From positions 27,010 through 91,009 of the forward strand of contig CAYFHO010000013.1 of the NCBI GenBank assembly GCA_964342825.1: DNA of 64,000 bases, in the 5' to 3' direction. Of this stretch, positions 63,701-64,000 are shown piece by piece. Position 1 is the first letter of the stretch. Every line of letters begins with the position of its first letter. Both the position numbers and the translations under genes were made by a program. This DNA comes from AAA164-E04 sp964342825 (GTDB lineage: Bacteria; Verrucomicrobiota; Verrucomicrobiia; Limisphaerales; AAA164-E04). Under the pieces are notes generated by a model that saw only the letters and a list, made by a program, of their open reading frames with translations, made no database searches and had not been told where the DNA came from.

Positions 63701-63840
63701 AATGAAATGGGTTCGGAACGGACGCTGCCGCACAAAAGGGTAAGTAACGTAAGAGCCAGACAGCTTTGCAGGAACGGGGTCCATCGTGCTTTCACCTCAC
63801 CGCGAGGCTCACCGGTAGATTGTTTCATGAACTTATGCAT
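60709..63840 (-). CDS. Planctomycete cytochrome C-type protein with DUF1549 and DUF1553
   Basis: The 1043-residue secreted protein has a signal peptide (cleavage near V-R-S-E) and a planctomycete cytochrome C domain with I-R-P-L-L-S-D-A-C-F-Q-C-H-G-P-D (haem-type C-x-x-C-H). A DUF1549 part follows with R-R-L-H-L-D-L-T-G-L-P and T-M-G-C-A-E-C-H-D-H-K-F-D-P, then a middle region of about 250 residues with jelly-roll-like strands (about 420-640), and DUF1553 at the end (N-H-L-W-K-L-Y-F-G-Y-G-L-A-R). It contrasts with the short version at 48069-49652. Function is unknown; the haem motifs suggest redox chemistry at the cell surface or in the periplasm. Confidence 0.92.
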   Translation of the reverse strand: MHKFMKQSTGEPRGEVKARWTPFLQSCLALTLLTLLCGSVRSEPISFARQIRPLLSDACFQCHGPDANERKAGLRLDQENAAKARDGDYWVIKEGDPDQSDLISRIFTSDEDDMMPPPDSGKSLKEHEKQLIRDWIAQGAPWETHWAFESLRRPNVPSVKDADWPVNAIDYFILAKLEANGLRPSKEADPQTLMRRLHLDLTGLPGEVSTARRFAESEDPLDYSQIVDSLLADEAFGERLSIHWLDLVRYADTVGYHGDQPYSVWPYRDYVIDAFNHNMPFDQFTIEQIAGDLLPDATRNQKVASGFNRLHMITAEGGAQDKEYLAKYAADRVRATSGVWLGATMGCAECHDHKFDPYSMKDFYSMAAFFGDLKEKGFYGGSRWEPEMPLPSPRQENEQKQLASTIDRLEKTLVTATEELVNAQLDWESQLMEWESKGQLTWQPLSPATLSSENGTQFIQQFDGSILTRGPKPKKETLELEIPLSPSREITGIRLEALTHPSMDEGALSRGGGNFVLSEFELILKQGEDESPVKLASAAADYSQKSFEAGKAIDGKDDTGWAVDGKNKKEARKLLVTLQEPLKATEGTTLIARLKHHTKHERHVIGRFRLSTTSVPDPVLTETGLPDDIYRLVSMPWESRSEKEAQTLASYFFDRTPILDPVRVQLASAKSRMKVLENEIPTMLVSMSVKPREMRILPRGNWMDDSGPVVQPAIPDFLDYDGINAKKERLSRLDLAQWLVSEKNPLTARNFVNHLWKLYFGYGLARVMEETGSQGTPPTHPELMDWLASEFIRSGWDVKHMVRLIVNSQTYRQSSTPGKMLASMDPYNQLYARQTRYRLDAEVIRDQALDISGLLVRQVGGPSVKPYQPAGYYSQLNFPKRTYQHDTGNSQYRRGLYTHWQRTFLHPMLKAFDAPTREECTAQRPRSNTPLQSLNLLNDPSFVEAARTFAAGILSSGSGSDRKKIQSAFESVTLRKPTQRELHILEQLLEDTRKGYAAEPDRGLELVEVGLNQAGEQCPPVELGAWTAVTRALFNLHETITRY

Positions 63841-64000
63841 GATTCCTTATTGGAACATTGATCCTTCGATCTTTGCAGGATTAAACGTCTATCATGCCCA
63901 TCCATAGCTGCTTTATCAAGCCGGATGATTCGATGTCTCAGGTTCTGGGCGCATCTCAATTGATTCCAGAAAGAAAGGTGAAGATGGGGTATAATGAGTA

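Noticed and set aside
1..64000. CRISPR arrays, tRNA or rRNA genes, insertion sequences
   Set aside because: No regularly spaced short repeats with unique spacers, no tRNA T-loop sequences with matching stems and no transposase-like proteins were seen by eye. A covariance-model search would be needed for small RNAs.

Overview
The window looks like a chromosomal segment from a member of the PVC superphylum, most likely Verrucomicrobiota. The indications are a pseudopilin with an H-X9-DG motif, two DUF1501 + DUF1549/DUF1553 gene pairs, a secreted sulfatase, a DUF4956/VTC operon, and a complete division and cell wall (dcw) cluster with a MurC-MurB fusion. MurE carries the DNPR motif, so the peptidoglycan should contain meso-diaminopimelate. 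The phylum is an inference from family content; no rRNA or tRNA is visible.

Layout. 0-8.6 kb: catabolic and secreted functions (partial Gfo/Idh/MocA oxidoreductase, PQQ-type propeller, DUF456 membrane protein, pseudopilin, sulfatase, a GlcD-GlcF type FAD/Fe-S oxidoreductase, an LPNGN-repeat protein). 8.8-12.6 kb: one very large secreted multidomain protein ending in a LamG domain, followed by a good terminator and three tandem 140-bp repeats. 13.3-17.3 kb: a UreF-like protein translationally coupled to a sodium:solute symporter, then queA and a RibD-type reductase on the opposite strand. 17.8-38.2 kb: mraZ, an unknown gene, rsmH, ftsL, ftsI, murE, murF, mraY, murD, a LysM protein, ftsW, murG, murC-murB, ddl, ftsQ, ftsA and an ftsZ-like gene, all on the plus strand, many with start/stop overlaps. 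38.2-46.7 kb: accessory genes (a lone zinc/manganese-type binding lipoprotein, fatty acid desaturase, VOC and hotdog proteins, a TPR protein, and an AT-rich cassette of three unknown exported proteins). 46.8-64 kb: two DUF1501/DUF1549 pairs around housekeeping genes (infA, trmB), a DedA protein, a 2-hydroxyacid dehydrogenase, a VTC-DUF4956-HlyD operon and an iron-type alcohol dehydrogenase.

The dcw cluster supplies nearly the whole lipid II pathway (MurB to MurG, MraY, Ddl), the septal synthase (FtsW/FtsI) and the divisome core (FtsL/FtsQ/FtsA). The gene in the ftsZ position keeps an FtsZ-like backbone and an FtsA-binding-type C-terminal peptide. However, it has lost the glycine-rich GTP signature and both T7-loop aspartates, so it reads as a pseudo-GTPase. 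This is the most unusual observation in the window. Other points for a second look are the W/R/K-rich protein between mraZ and rsmH, the orphan UreF-like protein beside a symporter, the VTC operon that carries an HlyD adaptor, and the AT-rich cassette at 42.9-45.1 kb.
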